Origin: Ectopseudomonas chengduensis
GTDB lineage: Bacteria; Pseudomonadota; Gammaproteobacteria; Pseudomonadales; Pseudomonadaceae
Direction: 5' to 3'
Assembly: GCF_015712065.1 (NCBI RefSeq)
Contig: NZ_JACFYZ010000008.1
Span: 124,001 to 188,000, forward strand
DNA length: 64,000 bases
Shown here: positions 35,601 through 43,995 of the stretch, piece after piece
How the letters are laid out: every line of letters starts with the position of its first letter
Position numbering within the stretch: the stretch's first letter is position 1
Program-made: the position numbers and the translations under genes
Notes under the pieces: model-generated
Database searches by the model: none
What the model saw: the letters and a program-made list of their open reading frames with translations, nothing else
What the model was told of the DNA's origin: nothing

Positions 35601-38070
35601 CGATCGGTGCCTCGCCGATGCCGGTCAGTTGCACGCCGGCGCCGTTGAGGCTGAGGAAGCGGCCCTGTAGGTCGAAGGAGAACACCGGGTCCGGGTTGAA
35701 GGTGAACAGCGAGCGAAAACGCTGCTCGCTCTCCTGCAGACGCTGGCGGTCGCGGCTGCGGGTGATGGCGATGGCCGCCAGCTGTGCGGCATTGGCCAGT
35801 TGCTGGATCTGTTCGTCGTCCGGCCTGCCGGTGCGGCGCTGGTAGATGGCGAAGGTGCCGAGCACCTGACCCTGGTAGGAAATCAGCGGGAACGACCAGC
35901 AGGCCATTAGCCCGTGCGGGCGTGCTAGTTCGCGGTAGTCGCGCCACAGCGGGTCGCGCTCGATGTCCTCGACCACCACCAGTTGCTGGCGGAAGGCGGC
36001 GGTACCGCAACTGCCGGCGTTCGGCCCGATGGCGACGCCGTCGATGGCGTGGTTGTAGGCCTCCGGCAGGCTGGGGGCGGCGCCGGTGTGCAGGTGCTGG
36101 CCGTTGTCGTCGAGCAGCAGCACCGAGCACAACGCCTCGGGCTGCTGGATTTCCACCATCTGGCAGATCGCCTCGAGCACCTCGCGCAGTGGGCGGTCGG
36201 TGGAAATCATGCTGAGGATGTCGCGCTGGCTTTCCGCATAGGCCTCGTTCTGCATCAGCGCGGTGATGTCGTGTGCCACGGCGAACAGGGTCTGCTCCTC
36301 GGCCGACCAGTCGGCCGACCAGAGCACGTGTAGCACTTGGCCGTCGCGGTGGCGGTAGCGGTTGCGGAAGGTGCGGGTCGGGTTCCCGGCCATGATGGCG
36401 GCGGTCTCCGCCTCGGTCGCCGGCTGATCCTCGGGCAGCACCAGTTCCAGGTAGTGGCGGCCGATCAGCTCTTCGGGCTTGTAGCCGAACAGCTTCTCGC
36501 AGGAGGGGCTAACCTCGCGAAAGCGGCCTTCTCCGTCGATAGAGCAGAGCACGTCGAGGGTGAACTGCATGATGCGCTGGTTGAGTTTCTGCGCACGTAT
36601 CTGCTCGGCAAGGCTAAATTGCAGCTGATCGTTGAGCCGCGCCAGGCGCTGCGAGCGCTCGTTGGCCAGCCAGGCGAGGCGCTGGCTGAGCACAAGTAGG
36701 AAGCTCAGGGTGAGGCCGAACAGCATTACCAGAGCCGGCAGGTAACCGGCGCTGTTGAGTGTCTGCGGTCGATTGATGACCGACACCAGGCGCCAGCCTG
36801 CGCTCTCGGCAATGGGCACCATACGCTCGCCTACCGGCGTGTTGAAACGGTTGTAATGGGCCTGGTTGGAGTCGTAGAGCGGTTGGTCATTCTCGTAGGC
36901 GCGTACGATGAAACCGCTCAGCTGCGAGCCCAGCACATGCTCCATGACGTCGTGCACGTTGAGGCTGGCGACCACCAGGCGGGGTGGCTCGCCGGGCAGT
37001 GTCAGTGGTGTGGCGATCAACGCGTTGAGCAAGCCGGCCTCGCCGTAGGCACTCACCTTGCTGAGGTGGGCATGGCCATCCTCGAACACATGCTGCAGCC
37101 AAGCGTGGTTGTCGGCATCAGCGAGAAAATTGTGTAGCCATTGTGTTTCTTTGCTGCCGCGCGTCTTCAACCAGTGCGGTTGCAGCTGGCGGTCGACCAC
37201 GGCTACCAACTCCAGACTGGGAAAGTCGCGCAGGTAGCTGTCGGCCTCCTGCTGCCAGAGGCGCGGTGAAGGTAGCGCGCCGATAGCCTGCCAGCGTTCG
37301 CTCATGCGCTGGATCAACGCCTGGTGTTCGTCCAGGGTGCGGCTGGTGGCCGCCTGCACCTTGGACAGCAACAGATCGCTCTCGCGGCTGAGCGCTTCGA
37401 TGGCCTGCAGGCTGAGCAGGTACCAGCCGGCGCAAGTCAGCAGCACGCCGAACAGCCCGGCCGCCTGGCTCATGTGGTCAAGTTGTCCGCGCTGTCCGAT
37501 GGGTAGCCAGCTGTGCAGCACCGCTGCCAGACCCAGCAGTAGGGTGAAGAGGTTGGTGACATGAGTCGATGAGTACTTGAAGCCAAGGTCAAGTAAGCCG
37601 GGGCTCGGCTGCTGGCCGGCCAGTTGAGCGAGCAGTGCCAGCAACATCACCGTCACCCCGATCAACTGTGCCAGGCGCCGCGCCGGCTTGGGCCCGAATC
37701 CCAAGCATATGGCTACGGCAGTCGCCAATAGAACCAGCGCTGGGCCGCTGCGCATGCGCAGGAAACCGCTGACCAGTGACGAGCCTTGATCCGAACCGCC
37801 TGCCAGATGGTTGTGCACGACGGTGTAGAGTGTCAGGCCGGCAAGCAGCATCGCGCATAGCAACAGGCTGCGCCAGGCGCGGCGAATGGCGGTCAGAAGC
37901 AGCGAGCCTGCGAACAGCGCCAACAGCGCGCTGTCCGGCAGCAGTACCACGCTGTGCCGGCTCGGTTGGTCGACTGCGAGAAAGCCGAGCAGACTGACCA
38001 AGCCCAGGCCGAGCAGGGCGAAGGCTAGTATGTGTAGGTAGGCTTCGGCGATCAGGTAGCGCGTCTTCAT
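32644..38070 (-). CDS. Giant membrane sensor histidine kinase with multiple PAS and GAF domains
   Basis: 1808 aa. N-terminal region of about eight hydrophobic helices (10-235), a periplasmic Cache/CHASE-like sensor (about 240-455), another transmembrane helix (about 460-485), then PAS (about 505-620), GAF (about 640-790), PAS (800-915), GAF (940-1085), four further PAS domains (1105-1580), HisKA with H1593 (FVASHDLQEPLRK) and HATPase (DNGIGFDE, GTGIGLAI; about 1690-1800). Domain limits are estimates by eye. It is far longer than usual kinases and could integrate several signals. Start two bases after the ATPase gene stop; end overlaps the receiver gene. Confidence 0.92.
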   Translation of the reverse strand: MKTRYLIAEAYLHILAFALLGLGLVSLLGFLAVDQPSRHSVVLLPDSALLALFAGSLLLTAIRRAWRSLLLCAMLLAGLTLYTVVHNHLAGGSDQGSSLVSGFLRMRSGPALVLLATAVAICLGFGPKPARRLAQLIGVTVMLLALLAQLAGQQPSPGLLDLGFKYSSTHVTNLFTLLLGLAAVLHSWLPIGQRGQLDHMSQAAGLFGVLLTCAGWYLLSLQAIEALSRESDLLLSKVQAATSRTLDEHQALIQRMSERWQAIGALPSPRLWQQEADSYLRDFPSLELVAVVDRQLQPHWLKTRGSKETQWLHNFLADADNHAWLQHVFEDGHAHLSKVSAYGEAGLLNALIATPLTLPGEPPRLVVASLNVHDVMEHVLGSQLSGFIVRAYENDQPLYDSNQAHYNRFNTPVGERMVPIAESAGWRLVSVINRPQTLNSAGYLPALVMLFGLTLSFLLVLSQRLAWLANERSQRLARLNDQLQFSLAEQIRAQKLNQRIMQFTLDVLCSIDGEGRFREVSPSCEKLFGYKPEELIGRHYLELVLPEDQPATEAETAAIMAGNPTRTFRNRYRHRDGQVLHVLWSADWSAEEQTLFAVAHDITALMQNEAYAESQRDILSMISTDRPLREVLEAICQMVEIQQPEALCSVLLLDDNGQHLHTGAAPSLPEAYNHAIDGVAIGPNAGSCGTAAFRQQLVVVEDIERDPLWRDYRELARPHGLMACWSFPLISYQGQVLGTFAIYQRRTGRPDDEQIQQLANAAQLAAIAITRSRDRQRLQESEQRFRSLFTFNPDPVFSFDLQGRFLSLNGAGVQLTGIGEAPIVGEHFAGMIAKADRARTEQHFAAACTGIPQRYETHIIGPSGQQLALDVTNLPIMVDGQIVGIFGIAKDISERERITAALQQALERAERKAEQLRGLSAAAIATAKLLDHQALIDYLVEQVRLVIGAHLAVISLTRGDDWAQSISGVSLSDKYAAWRNYATRPDGSGIYALICQDNQPLRLSQAELERHPRWRGFGEHAGKHPPMRGWLAVPLIDKDGRNLGLLQLSDKYEGEFEEDDQAIAQQFAQMAVSVLENSRLFNEVLAGDRRLQQQLEFTSAITDSMGEGLLAVDAQDRLSFLNPAARALLQQGEQDLSGQPLAQVLPLQPSQWPLPMADDEAVHGELVLHGERPHTLLYDARPMSGGADDGGWVIVLRDITTLRQADQALRERNQFFNLSLDMFCMIGQQGQFIQVNPAFASTLRHTASALIGQPYLQLIHPEDRPLMQNAIEQLQRGAVVKDLEIRVHDARGQQLWLQLSAALADDQVIYCAARDISLQRAVAEQMRQNSLLLSMAGSIAKLGGWSIELPSRQVLWSEEMHSLLGFPVGTLPDLAEGLQLYLPAYRERVTLAVEDCIEQGIGFDLDVEMLDAHGKHLYVQVAGQAVRDDNGQIVRISGALQDISERKQALKQAQRLAERLTNTLESISDAFYTLDSDWRFTYINPEAERQLNISATATLGQSVWTAFPGSYDSEIGQRYRQARRDNQACHFESFYEPFQSWFELHAYPSEEGLAVYFQNISERRATQEQLQRTLLELKRSNRELEEFAFVASHDLQEPLRKIQAFSERLAKRSDGLDDDGRDYLQRMTSAAARMQALIIDLLDYSRVNTRGQPLQKLDLDQLLDEVLQDLETSLEQSGAQVQREPLPPVRGDASQLRRVLQNLLSNSLKFQRAGEKPLIRIYAEHPGDGSWVLCIADNGIGFDEKYLDRIFNPFQRLHGREAYAGTGIGLAIVKKIVERHGASITASSTHGAGSTFRISFPPMDKPTP

Positions 38071-38072
38071 AC

Positions 38073-40322
38073 CTATTCCTGTAGGTTCTGTGGGCCGAGC
38101 AGGCGCAGCACTTCTTCCACTGTGGTCAGGCCCTGAGCAATCTTCTCACGAGCGTCGTCGAGTAGGGTGGTCATGCCTTGTTCGCGGGCGATCACCTGCA
38201 GTTGCATGGCGCCGGCGCCCAGGGCGATGGCATCGCGCAGGCGGTCGCTCATGGTCAATACCTCGTGGATGCCGACACGGCCCTTGTAGCCCTGGTTGCA
38301 CTGGTTGCAGCCCTTGCCCTGAAAAAAACGCATGCCGGGCTCGAGAAACTCTGCGCCGAGGCTCTGCAGACGCTCGCGCGGGGGTTGCACCGGCTCGCGG
38401 CACAGGCTGCAGATGCGCCGTACCAGGCGCTGGGCGATGATCGCCTCCAGCGCCGAGGCCAGCACATAGGGTTTGAGGCCCAGGTCGAAGAGGCGGGCGA
38501 TGGTCGCCGCCGCCGAGTTGGTGTGCAGCGTGGAGAACACCAGGTGGCCGGTCAGCGCGGCGTGGAAGGCCACCTCGGCGGTTTCGCTGTCGCGGATTTC
38601 GCCGAGCAGGATCACGTCCGGGTCCTGGCGCAGGATGGCGCGCAGCACGCTGGCGAAGCTCAGGCCGATGCGCTCGCGCACCGGCACCTGGCCGGCCAGG
38701 TCGACGTGAAACTCCACCGGGTCCTCGATGGTGACGTAGTTCTTCTCCGACGAGGCCTCGTGCTGCAGCAGGGCGAACAGGGTGGTGGTCTTGCCGCTGC
38801 CGGTGGGACCGGTGGCGAGGATGATGCCCTGCGGCTTGCCCACCACATGCAGCAGGCGCCGCAGGTTGTGCGGCGACAGACCGAGGTCTTCCAGCGACTG
38901 CGCCGCCGACTGGCGTTCGAGCACGCGCATCACCACCTTCTCGCCGTTGATGGTGGGCAGGGTGGAGATGCGCAGGTCGACGATGCGCATCGGCGTCTTC
39001 ACCGTGATGCGACCGTCCTGCGGGCGCCGGCGTTCGGTGATGTCCAGCTCGGCCATGACCTTGATCCGCGACACCAGCGACATCAGCAGCGCGCTGGGGA
39101 TCTGAATCTTGTCCTGCAGCACGCCGTCGATGCGGTAGCGCACCGTCACGTGCTTGGTGCGCGGATGGATGTGGATGTCGCTGGCGCCCAGGCGCAGCGC
39201 TTCGAGTATCACCGCGTTGACCAGGCGAATGGCCGGCGGGTCCTCCGAGCTGCCGAGCAGTTGTTCGAGGCTCTCGTTGCCGCTGTCGTCGTCGAGGACG
39301 ATCTCGATGCCTTCGTAGGGGTCGCTGCTGCCCACCACGGTGGTCAGGTCTTCCAGCTGGTTGCCGGGTGCGCCGAACAGTTCGTGCAGTTGGTCCTGCA
39401 ACTGGTCCAGGCGACACAGCAGCGGGTGGATGCTCAGCCCGGTCATGAAGCCCAGCTCGTCGATCAGGCCCTGATCCAGCGGGTCGGCCATGGCCAGGCG
39501 CAGGCGTTTGTCCATCACGCGCAGTGGCAACACCAACTGGCGAGTGCAGATGGCCTGTGGCACCAGGGCCAGCAGCGGGGCGTCGACCTGGAACTCGCGC
39601 AGGTCGACTTCTTCGAACATCAGGTCCTTGCGCAGCAGCTCGTAGACCTTGTCGCCGTCCAGCCATTCGTGCTGCATCAGCTGGCGCAGCACCGGGGTCT
39701 TGTGGGTCTGCATCTCCTTGTGCAACTGCTGGATCTGCTGGGCGTTGAGCAGGCCCTTCTTGTGCAGGAGGATGGCCAGCTGGCTGCGGTTGGTGACGCT
39801 GAGCTTGGCCAGGGTTTCCAGGTCGCGGTGCTGCTTCTGGTTCTCCTGCTCCAGGCTGCGGTTGCGCTGCTGCAGGCTGTACTGCTCCAGGGCCAGGGCG
39901 ATGGTCAGGCGCAGGTCGTCGTCGTTCCACGGCTTGAGGATGAAGCGGTATACCGCGCCGCCCTTGATCGAGCCCATCACCGCCTCGGTGTTGGCGTGGC
40001 CGGTGAGCATGATGCGGATGGTCTCGGGCCAGCGCTCGCGCACCTGGGCGAGCAGCTCGCTGCCGTTCATCTGCGGCATCATGAAGTCGCTGATGATCAG
40101 GTGCACTGGCTGGTTGGCGAGGATTTTCAGGGCCTCGACGCCGTTACGGGCGAAGTGCAGTTCATAGTTCTCGCGCTGGAACACACGGCGCAATGCGGCG
40201 AGTACGTTAGGTTCGTCGTCCACCAACAGCATTCGATAGGGCGCTGCCGGCTCCTGCTCCTGCTCCTGCGGCGCGGCGTTCGGCTCATGGCCGACGAACA
40301 GCGATGAATAGCGTTTGCCCAC
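38073..40322 (-). CDS. Receiver fused to GspE/PilB-type ATPase
   Basis: 749 aa. N-terminal receiver (about 30-150; LLVDDEPNV, phospho-acceptor in LIISDFMMPQMNG, KPWNDDDL), coiled coil (150-185), MshEN/T2SSE N-terminal domain (about 190-330), then a full secretion/pilus-assembly ATPase: Walker A GPTGSGKTT near 500-508, Asp box EDPVEF, Walker B VILLGEIRD, His box LVFSTLHTNSA, and a zinc tetracysteine (CSLC and CNQC). All catalytic parts look intact, but no pilin, platform protein, secretin or pilus gene is nearby. It lies in the same operon as an MglA-like GTPase, which suggests a phosphorylation-gated motor ATPase acting on pili or secretion encoded elsewhere (inference). Confidence 0.92.
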   Translation of the reverse strand: MGKRYSSLFVGHEPNAAPQEQEQEPAAPYRMLLVDDEPNVLAALRRVFQRENYELHFARNGVEALKILANQPVHLIISDFMMPQMNGSELLAQVRERWPETIRIMLTGHANTEAVMGSIKGGAVYRFILKPWNDDDLRLTIALALEQYSLQQRNRSLEQENQKQHRDLETLAKLSVTNRSQLAILLHKKGLLNAQQIQQLHKEMQTHKTPVLRQLMQHEWLDGDKVYELLRKDLMFEEVDLREFQVDAPLLALVPQAICTRQLVLPLRVMDKRLRLAMADPLDQGLIDELGFMTGLSIHPLLCRLDQLQDQLHELFGAPGNQLEDLTTVVGSSDPYEGIEIVLDDDSGNESLEQLLGSSEDPPAIRLVNAVILEALRLGASDIHIHPRTKHVTVRYRIDGVLQDKIQIPSALLMSLVSRIKVMAELDITERRRPQDGRITVKTPMRIVDLRISTLPTINGEKVVMRVLERQSAAQSLEDLGLSPHNLRRLLHVVGKPQGIILATGPTGSGKTTTLFALLQHEASSEKNYVTIEDPVEFHVDLAGQVPVRERIGLSFASVLRAILRQDPDVILLGEIRDSETAEVAFHAALTGHLVFSTLHTNSAAATIARLFDLGLKPYVLASALEAIIAQRLVRRICSLCREPVQPPRERLQSLGAEFLEPGMRFFQGKGCNQCNQGYKGRVGIHEVLTMSDRLRDAIALGAGAMQLQVIAREQGMTTLLDDAREKIAQGLTTVEEVLRLLGPQNLQE

Positions 40323-40331
40323 GGCGACTCC

Positions 40332-41468
40332 TCAAAGGCTCAGAAAACGCAGGGTGACCCGGGTGCCGGCGCCAGGCTTGCTGCGCACCAGGATCTCGCC
40401 CTGATGCGCGGCCATGATGTCGCGCGCCACGGTCAGGCCCAGGCCGGTGCCGGAGCCGACCGGGCGCGTGGTGAAGAAGGGGTCGAACAGGCGCGCCTGG
40501 TCCTCGGCGGTAATGCCGCAGCCGTTGTCTTCCACCAGCACCTCCACCGCGCCCTGTTCACCTAGGCGGCTGGTGACGCGGATGCGTCCCTGTCCGGTAA
40601 TGGCCATGGCAGCGTTGTCCAGCACGTTGTACAGCGCCTGGGAAATCTTCGCCGGGTAGCCGGCCAGCTCGGGGAGCTCGGCCAGCTTCAGTTCGATGTC
40701 GAGCGCCTGGTTACTCTCGGCCCGCAGCAGGTGGCAGGTGCTGGCGATCAGTGCGTTGAGGTCGCAGGGGACAAAATCCTCCTGGTCGATATTGGCGAAG
40801 GTCTTGAGGTCGGTGACGATGGCGGCGATGCGCTGGGTACCGACTTCGGACTCCTGCAACAGCGCGCGGAAATCCTCGAGGATCAGTCCTGTAGCCTGGT
40901 CGCTGGGCAGCTTCTCGCCGAGTTCGTCGAGGTAGTCGCCGGCCACCCGCAGATTGCTGGCGATGAAGCCGATGGGGTTGTTGATCTCGTGAGCAACGCC
41001 AGCGGCGAGCTGGCCGACGGCGCGCAGGCGTGCACTTTCATAGAGCTGCTGCTGGGTCTGTTCGATAACCTTGACCTGCTCCTCGACGCGCCGTTGCAGC
41101 TGTGTGGAAAGCGCCTTGTAGCGCGCCTCGGAGGCCTGTAGAGCGGCATGCTGGCGCTGCAGCTCGGCGAAGCTGGCTTCGCTGGCGTCGTGGTGCAAGT
41201 TGGCGGCCAGGCGGTATTTGCCGACGTAGAACAGCACGAACTCCAGCAGGCGTGCGGCGGCCGCCTGCAGTTGCGGCTGGGTCGGGCAGCTGAGCCAGCC
41301 GAGGGTTTCCAGGTTGAACTCCACCGCCTCGGCGCCGGGCCTGGGTTGTTCGTCCAGCTGCAGGGTGTGACCGCTCAGCGCTTGCAGCAGGTGCAGCAGT
41401 TGTTGCTGGCGCTCGTCAGGCAGCAGTTCGGCCAGGCGCGGGTCGTCCTCGAAGCTACGCATCGGCAT
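40332..41468 (-). CDS. Cytosolic sensor histidine kinase
   Basis: 378 aa. The N-terminal 110 residues have no recognisable domain; a coiled coil (about 95-145) leads to HisKA with H160 (AAGVAHEINNPIGF) and a complete HATPase (DNGCGI, GTGLGLTV; about 270-375). No membrane segments. Its ATG lies 13 bases inside the GTPase gene end; a second ATG at 41462 is equally possible. Probably phosphorylates one or more receivers of the operon. Confidence 0.9.
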   Translation of the reverse strand: MPMRSFEDDPRLAELLPDERQQQLLHLLQALSGHTLQLDEQPRPGAEAVEFNLETLGWLSCPTQPQLQAAAARLLEFVLFYVGKYRLAANLHHDASEASFAELQRQHAALQASEARYKALSTQLQRRVEEQVKVIEQTQQQLYESARLRAVGQLAAGVAHEINNPIGFIASNLRVAGDYLDELGEKLPSDQATGLILEDFRALLQESEVGTQRIAAIVTDLKTFANIDQEDFVPCDLNALIASTCHLLRAESNQALDIELKLAELPELAGYPAKISQALYNVLDNAAMAITGQGRIRVTSRLGEQGAVEVLVEDNGCGITAEDQARLFDPFFTTRPVGSGTGLGLTVARDIMAAHQGEILVRSKPGAGTRVTLRFLSL

Positions 41469-42123
41469 CTCCCTGCGCCGCGCTGAGCAGGCGCACGAAG
41501 CTGGTCGCGTCGATACCCTCGGTCTCGGCCAGGCGGTATTCGCGGTCGAGCTGCGGGTAGAGGCGGACGAGCAATTGGCGGAAGCTCTCGACCACGCCCT
41601 GGCCGTGGAGCGCCGAGGCCATGCTCAGCGGCGCCCAGGGCGTCTGCGCCCAGCGCGCCTGCAGCTCGGCCTCGGCCACCGCGTCTGCCACGTCGCGCTT
41701 ATTGAACTGCACCACCAGCGGCAGCCGTTCGATGTCCATGCCCAGCTTCTGCAGGTTGTCGGCCAGGTTGTCGAAGGCGTTGGCGTTGTTGTCCTGCTGC
41801 GCCGGCTGCGAGTCGGCGACGAAGATCACCCCGTCGGCGCGCGACAGCACGGCTTTGCGCGTGCTGTCGTGCTGCACCTGGCCGGGTACGGTGTAGAGCT
41901 TCAGGCGCAGGTCGAGGCCGGCGGCGCCGCGCAGGCCGATCGGCAGCACGTCGAAGAACAGGGTACGGTCGTCGCGGGTCTCCAGCACCATCAGCTCGCC
42001 CTTGCGCTGCGGCCGCAGCAGGGTGTGCAACTGCATCAGGTTGGTGGTCTTGCCGCTCAGCGCCGGGCCGTAATAGACCACCTTGAGGCTGAGCTTGCGT
42101 GTGTGGGGCTGGTAGTCAGCCAT
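41455..42123 (-). CDS. MglA-like small Ras-type GTPase
   Basis: 222 aa. P-loop GPALSGKTTN at 19-28, switch region ETRDDRTLFFD (48-58) with R53, TVPGQ at 78-82, FVADSQ at 101-106 and NKRD at 141-144, all hallmarks of the MglA group of bacterial GTPases that set cell polarity and act on type IV pili or gliding motors in Myxococcus. Residue 21, Gly in Myxococcus MglA and equal to Ras Gly12, is Ala here, which could slow hydrolysis (inference). No MglB (roadblock) gene is visible beside it. A C-terminal extension of about 25 residues is unassigned. Start overlaps the upstream receiver gene by eight bases. Confidence 0.9.
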   Translation of the reverse strand: MADYQPHTRKLSLKVVYYGPALSGKTTNLMQLHTLLRPQRKGELMVLETRDDRTLFFDVLPIGLRGAAGLDLRLKLYTVPGQVQHDSTRKAVLSRADGVIFVADSQPAQQDNNANAFDNLADNLQKLGMDIERLPLVVQFNKRDVADAVAEAELQARWAQTPWAPLSMASALHGQGVVESFRQLLVRLYPQLDREYRLAETEGIDATSFVRLLSAAQGDADA

Positions 42124-42655
42124 GGCCCGACTCGCCGCCGTCGAGGAGCACGGCGCCCTGTTCGTCGCGGCGCACGCGGGTGATGCCCGGGTGCTCGGCC
42201 TCGAGGCGGCGCAGCTCCTGTTCCTGGCGCTGCAGCGTGCTCTGTTGGCTACGTAGCTGGGCCAGCAAGCGCTGGTTCTCGTCGCGTAGCAGATAGAGGT
42301 CGATGGCTGCCTTTAGTGCGGTCTCGATCTCATAGTCTTCCCAGGGCTTGGAGAGAAAACGGTAGATTTCCGCGCGGTTGATCGCCTGCATCATCGACTG
42401 CCGGTCGCCGTGGGCGCTGAGCACCATGCGCATGGCGTTGGGCTGGCGCTGCTTGGCGAACTGCAGGTAGGTGATGCCGTCCAGGTTGGGCATCTTGTAG
42501 TCGGACACGATCACCGCATACTCGTGCTCGGTGAGTGCCTGTAAGGCCTGCTGGCCGTCGCTGAAGGCGTGCACTTCCCAGTGATGCGGACGCAGCACCC
42601 GCTGCAGCGCGCTGAGGATGTGCGGTTCGTCGTCCAGCAGTTGGATCTTGATCAT
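42116..42655 (-). CDS. Receiver protein with C-terminal coiled coil
   Basis: 179 aa. A receiver domain (about 1-120: LLDDEPH, phospho-acceptor in VIVSDYKMPNLDG, KPWEDYEI) followed by a coiled coil (about 125-160, LLRDENQRLLAQLRSQQ) and a short acidic tail. There is no output domain, so it is likely to act by protein contact, for example on the GTPase encoded immediately after it in overlap (inference). The ATG at 42655 overlaps the HD-GYP-type gene by four bases. Confidence 0.88.
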   Translation of the reverse strand: MIKIQLLDDEPHILSALQRVLRPHHWEVHAFSDGQQALQALTEHEYAVIVSDYKMPNLDGITYLQFAKQRQPNAMRMVLSAHGDRQSMMQAINRAEIYRFLSKPWEDYEIETALKAAIDLYLLRDENQRLLAQLRSQQSTLQRQEQELRRLEAEHPGITRVRRDEQGAVLLDGGESGHG

Positions 42656-43995
42656 GACGCGTCTCCCGGTTGAGTCCCGTCGGGCTTGCGCACGAACAGG
42701 GTGTAGCGCCCCCCTTCGGAGGCCTCGAAGGCGATCAGTTTGTCGATCAGCGCCCGCGTCAGCGGCTTGCCCTCGTTCAGTAACAGCATGCCGTTTTCGG
42801 CGTGCAGGTTGCGCGCCAGCAGCATGCCCGGTTCCAGCCGCCGGGTGTCCACCGCGAGGATACTGGCGTCGGCCAGCACCAGATCCGGCGCCAGGCTGGT
42901 GCACAGTTCGATGAAGGCGTCGCACAGCTCGGGGTCGTAGAGGCGCCCGGCGTATTTCTTGATCAGCAGTAGCGCTTCGTCGCGGTTGAGTCGGCGCTCC
43001 AGCACCAGGCCGCGTTGCAGCTCGATGAAGTCCACCGCCAGCTTGAGCAGGCGTGCGCCGAAGGGAATGGCGACGCCTTCCAGGCGGTCGGGAAAGCCGT
43101 TGCCGTCCCAGCGCTCCTGGTGATGACGGATCAGGCGGCCGGCGTCCTGCACCGGCTCCAGGGTCATCACCAGGCTTTCGCCGACCACCGGGTACTGGCG
43201 GTAGCGCGCGCGTTCATCCTTGTACAGGGTGTCGGAGGGGCGGCCGAGCAGATGGTCGTCCCAGGTCAGCTTGCCGATGTTGTACAGCGCCGCGGCCATG
43301 GCCAGGTCGTTGCTGCTGCGCTCGTCGAGCCGGTGGTGCTCGGCGTAGGCCTTGACCAGGGCGATCACCTGGGTGTTGGTCTGGCGCTCCTTGCTCAGGC
43401 GCTGGCCCACCAGGTTGGCGAACACCTCGGTGGCGGTGACGTAGCTCCTGCGCAGCTCGGCATAGGCCAGGTCGAGCATGTCAGCGGTCTGTTCCAGCTC
43501 GGCAGTGCGGTCGCGCACGCGCTGCTCAAGGGTAGCGTTGAGCTCCTGCAGGCGCTCATTTTGCTCGCGGGTGAGGGCTTCCAGACGCCGGCGCTCGCGC
43601 TCGGAATGCTGGAAAGCCAGGGCCTGACGAATGATCAAGCGCAGCTCGTCGTCGTCCCAGGGTTTACTGATATAGCGGTAGATCTGCCCCTCGTTGATCG
43701 CCTTGACCGTGGTGGTTATGTCCGCGTAGCCGGTGAGCAGGATGCGCAGGCACTGCGGCCAGCGTTGCTGTACCTCGGTCAGCAGCGTAGCGCCGTCCAT
43801 ACCGGGCATGCGTGCGTCGGAGATCACCAGGTCCACAGGCTGTTGCTCAAGCAGGCCCAGCGCCGCCTCGCCGCTGCCGGCGGTGAGCAGGCGATAGGGT
43901 TCGTTGCGCAGCACGCGGCGCAGGCTATTGAGGATATTGTCCTCGTCGTCCACCAGCAGCAGGGTGGCGAGCGAGGCGGGCGTGGCGCTGCTCAT
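42652..43995 (-). CDS. Receiver plus degenerate HD-GYP protein
   Basis: 447 aa. Receiver (about 10-125: LLVDDEDN, LVISDARMPGMDG, KPWDDDEL), coiled coil (about 130-185), then an RpfG-like HD-GYP fold (about 190-345). The metal-binding residues are largely lost: the HD pair is YN (AALYNIGKLTWDD), the following His is Tyr (YPVVGE), and the signature reads HHQERWDGNGFP rather than HHERWDGSGYP. Hydrolysis of c-di-GMP is therefore doubtful; binding or scaffolding is likelier (inference). A further 100 residues follow. Four-base overlaps with both neighbours. Confidence 0.88.
   Translation of the reverse strand: MSSATPASLATLLLVDDEDNILNSLRRVLRNEPYRLLTAGSGEAALGLLEQQPVDLVISDARMPGMDGATLLTEVQQRWPQCLRILLTGYADITTTVKAINEGQIYRYISKPWDDDELRLIIRQALAFQHSERERRRLEALTREQNERLQELNATLEQRVRDRTAELEQTADMLDLAYAELRRSYVTATEVFANLVGQRLSKERQTNTQVIALVKAYAEHHRLDERSSNDLAMAAALYNIGKLTWDDHLLGRPSDTLYKDERARYRQYPVVGESLVMTLEPVQDAGRLIRHHQERWDGNGFPDRLEGVAIPFGARLLKLAVDFIELQRGLVLERRLNRDEALLLIKKYAGRLYDPELCDAFIELCTSLAPDLVLADASILAVDTRRLEPGMLLARNLHAENGMLLLNEGKPLTRALIDKLIAFEASEGGRYTLFVRKPDGTQPGDAS

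Noticed and set aside
38178..40307. 709-aa plus-strand frame opposite the REC-ATPase gene
   Set aside because: The minus strand encodes intact receiver and ATPase motifs; the plus frame has none.
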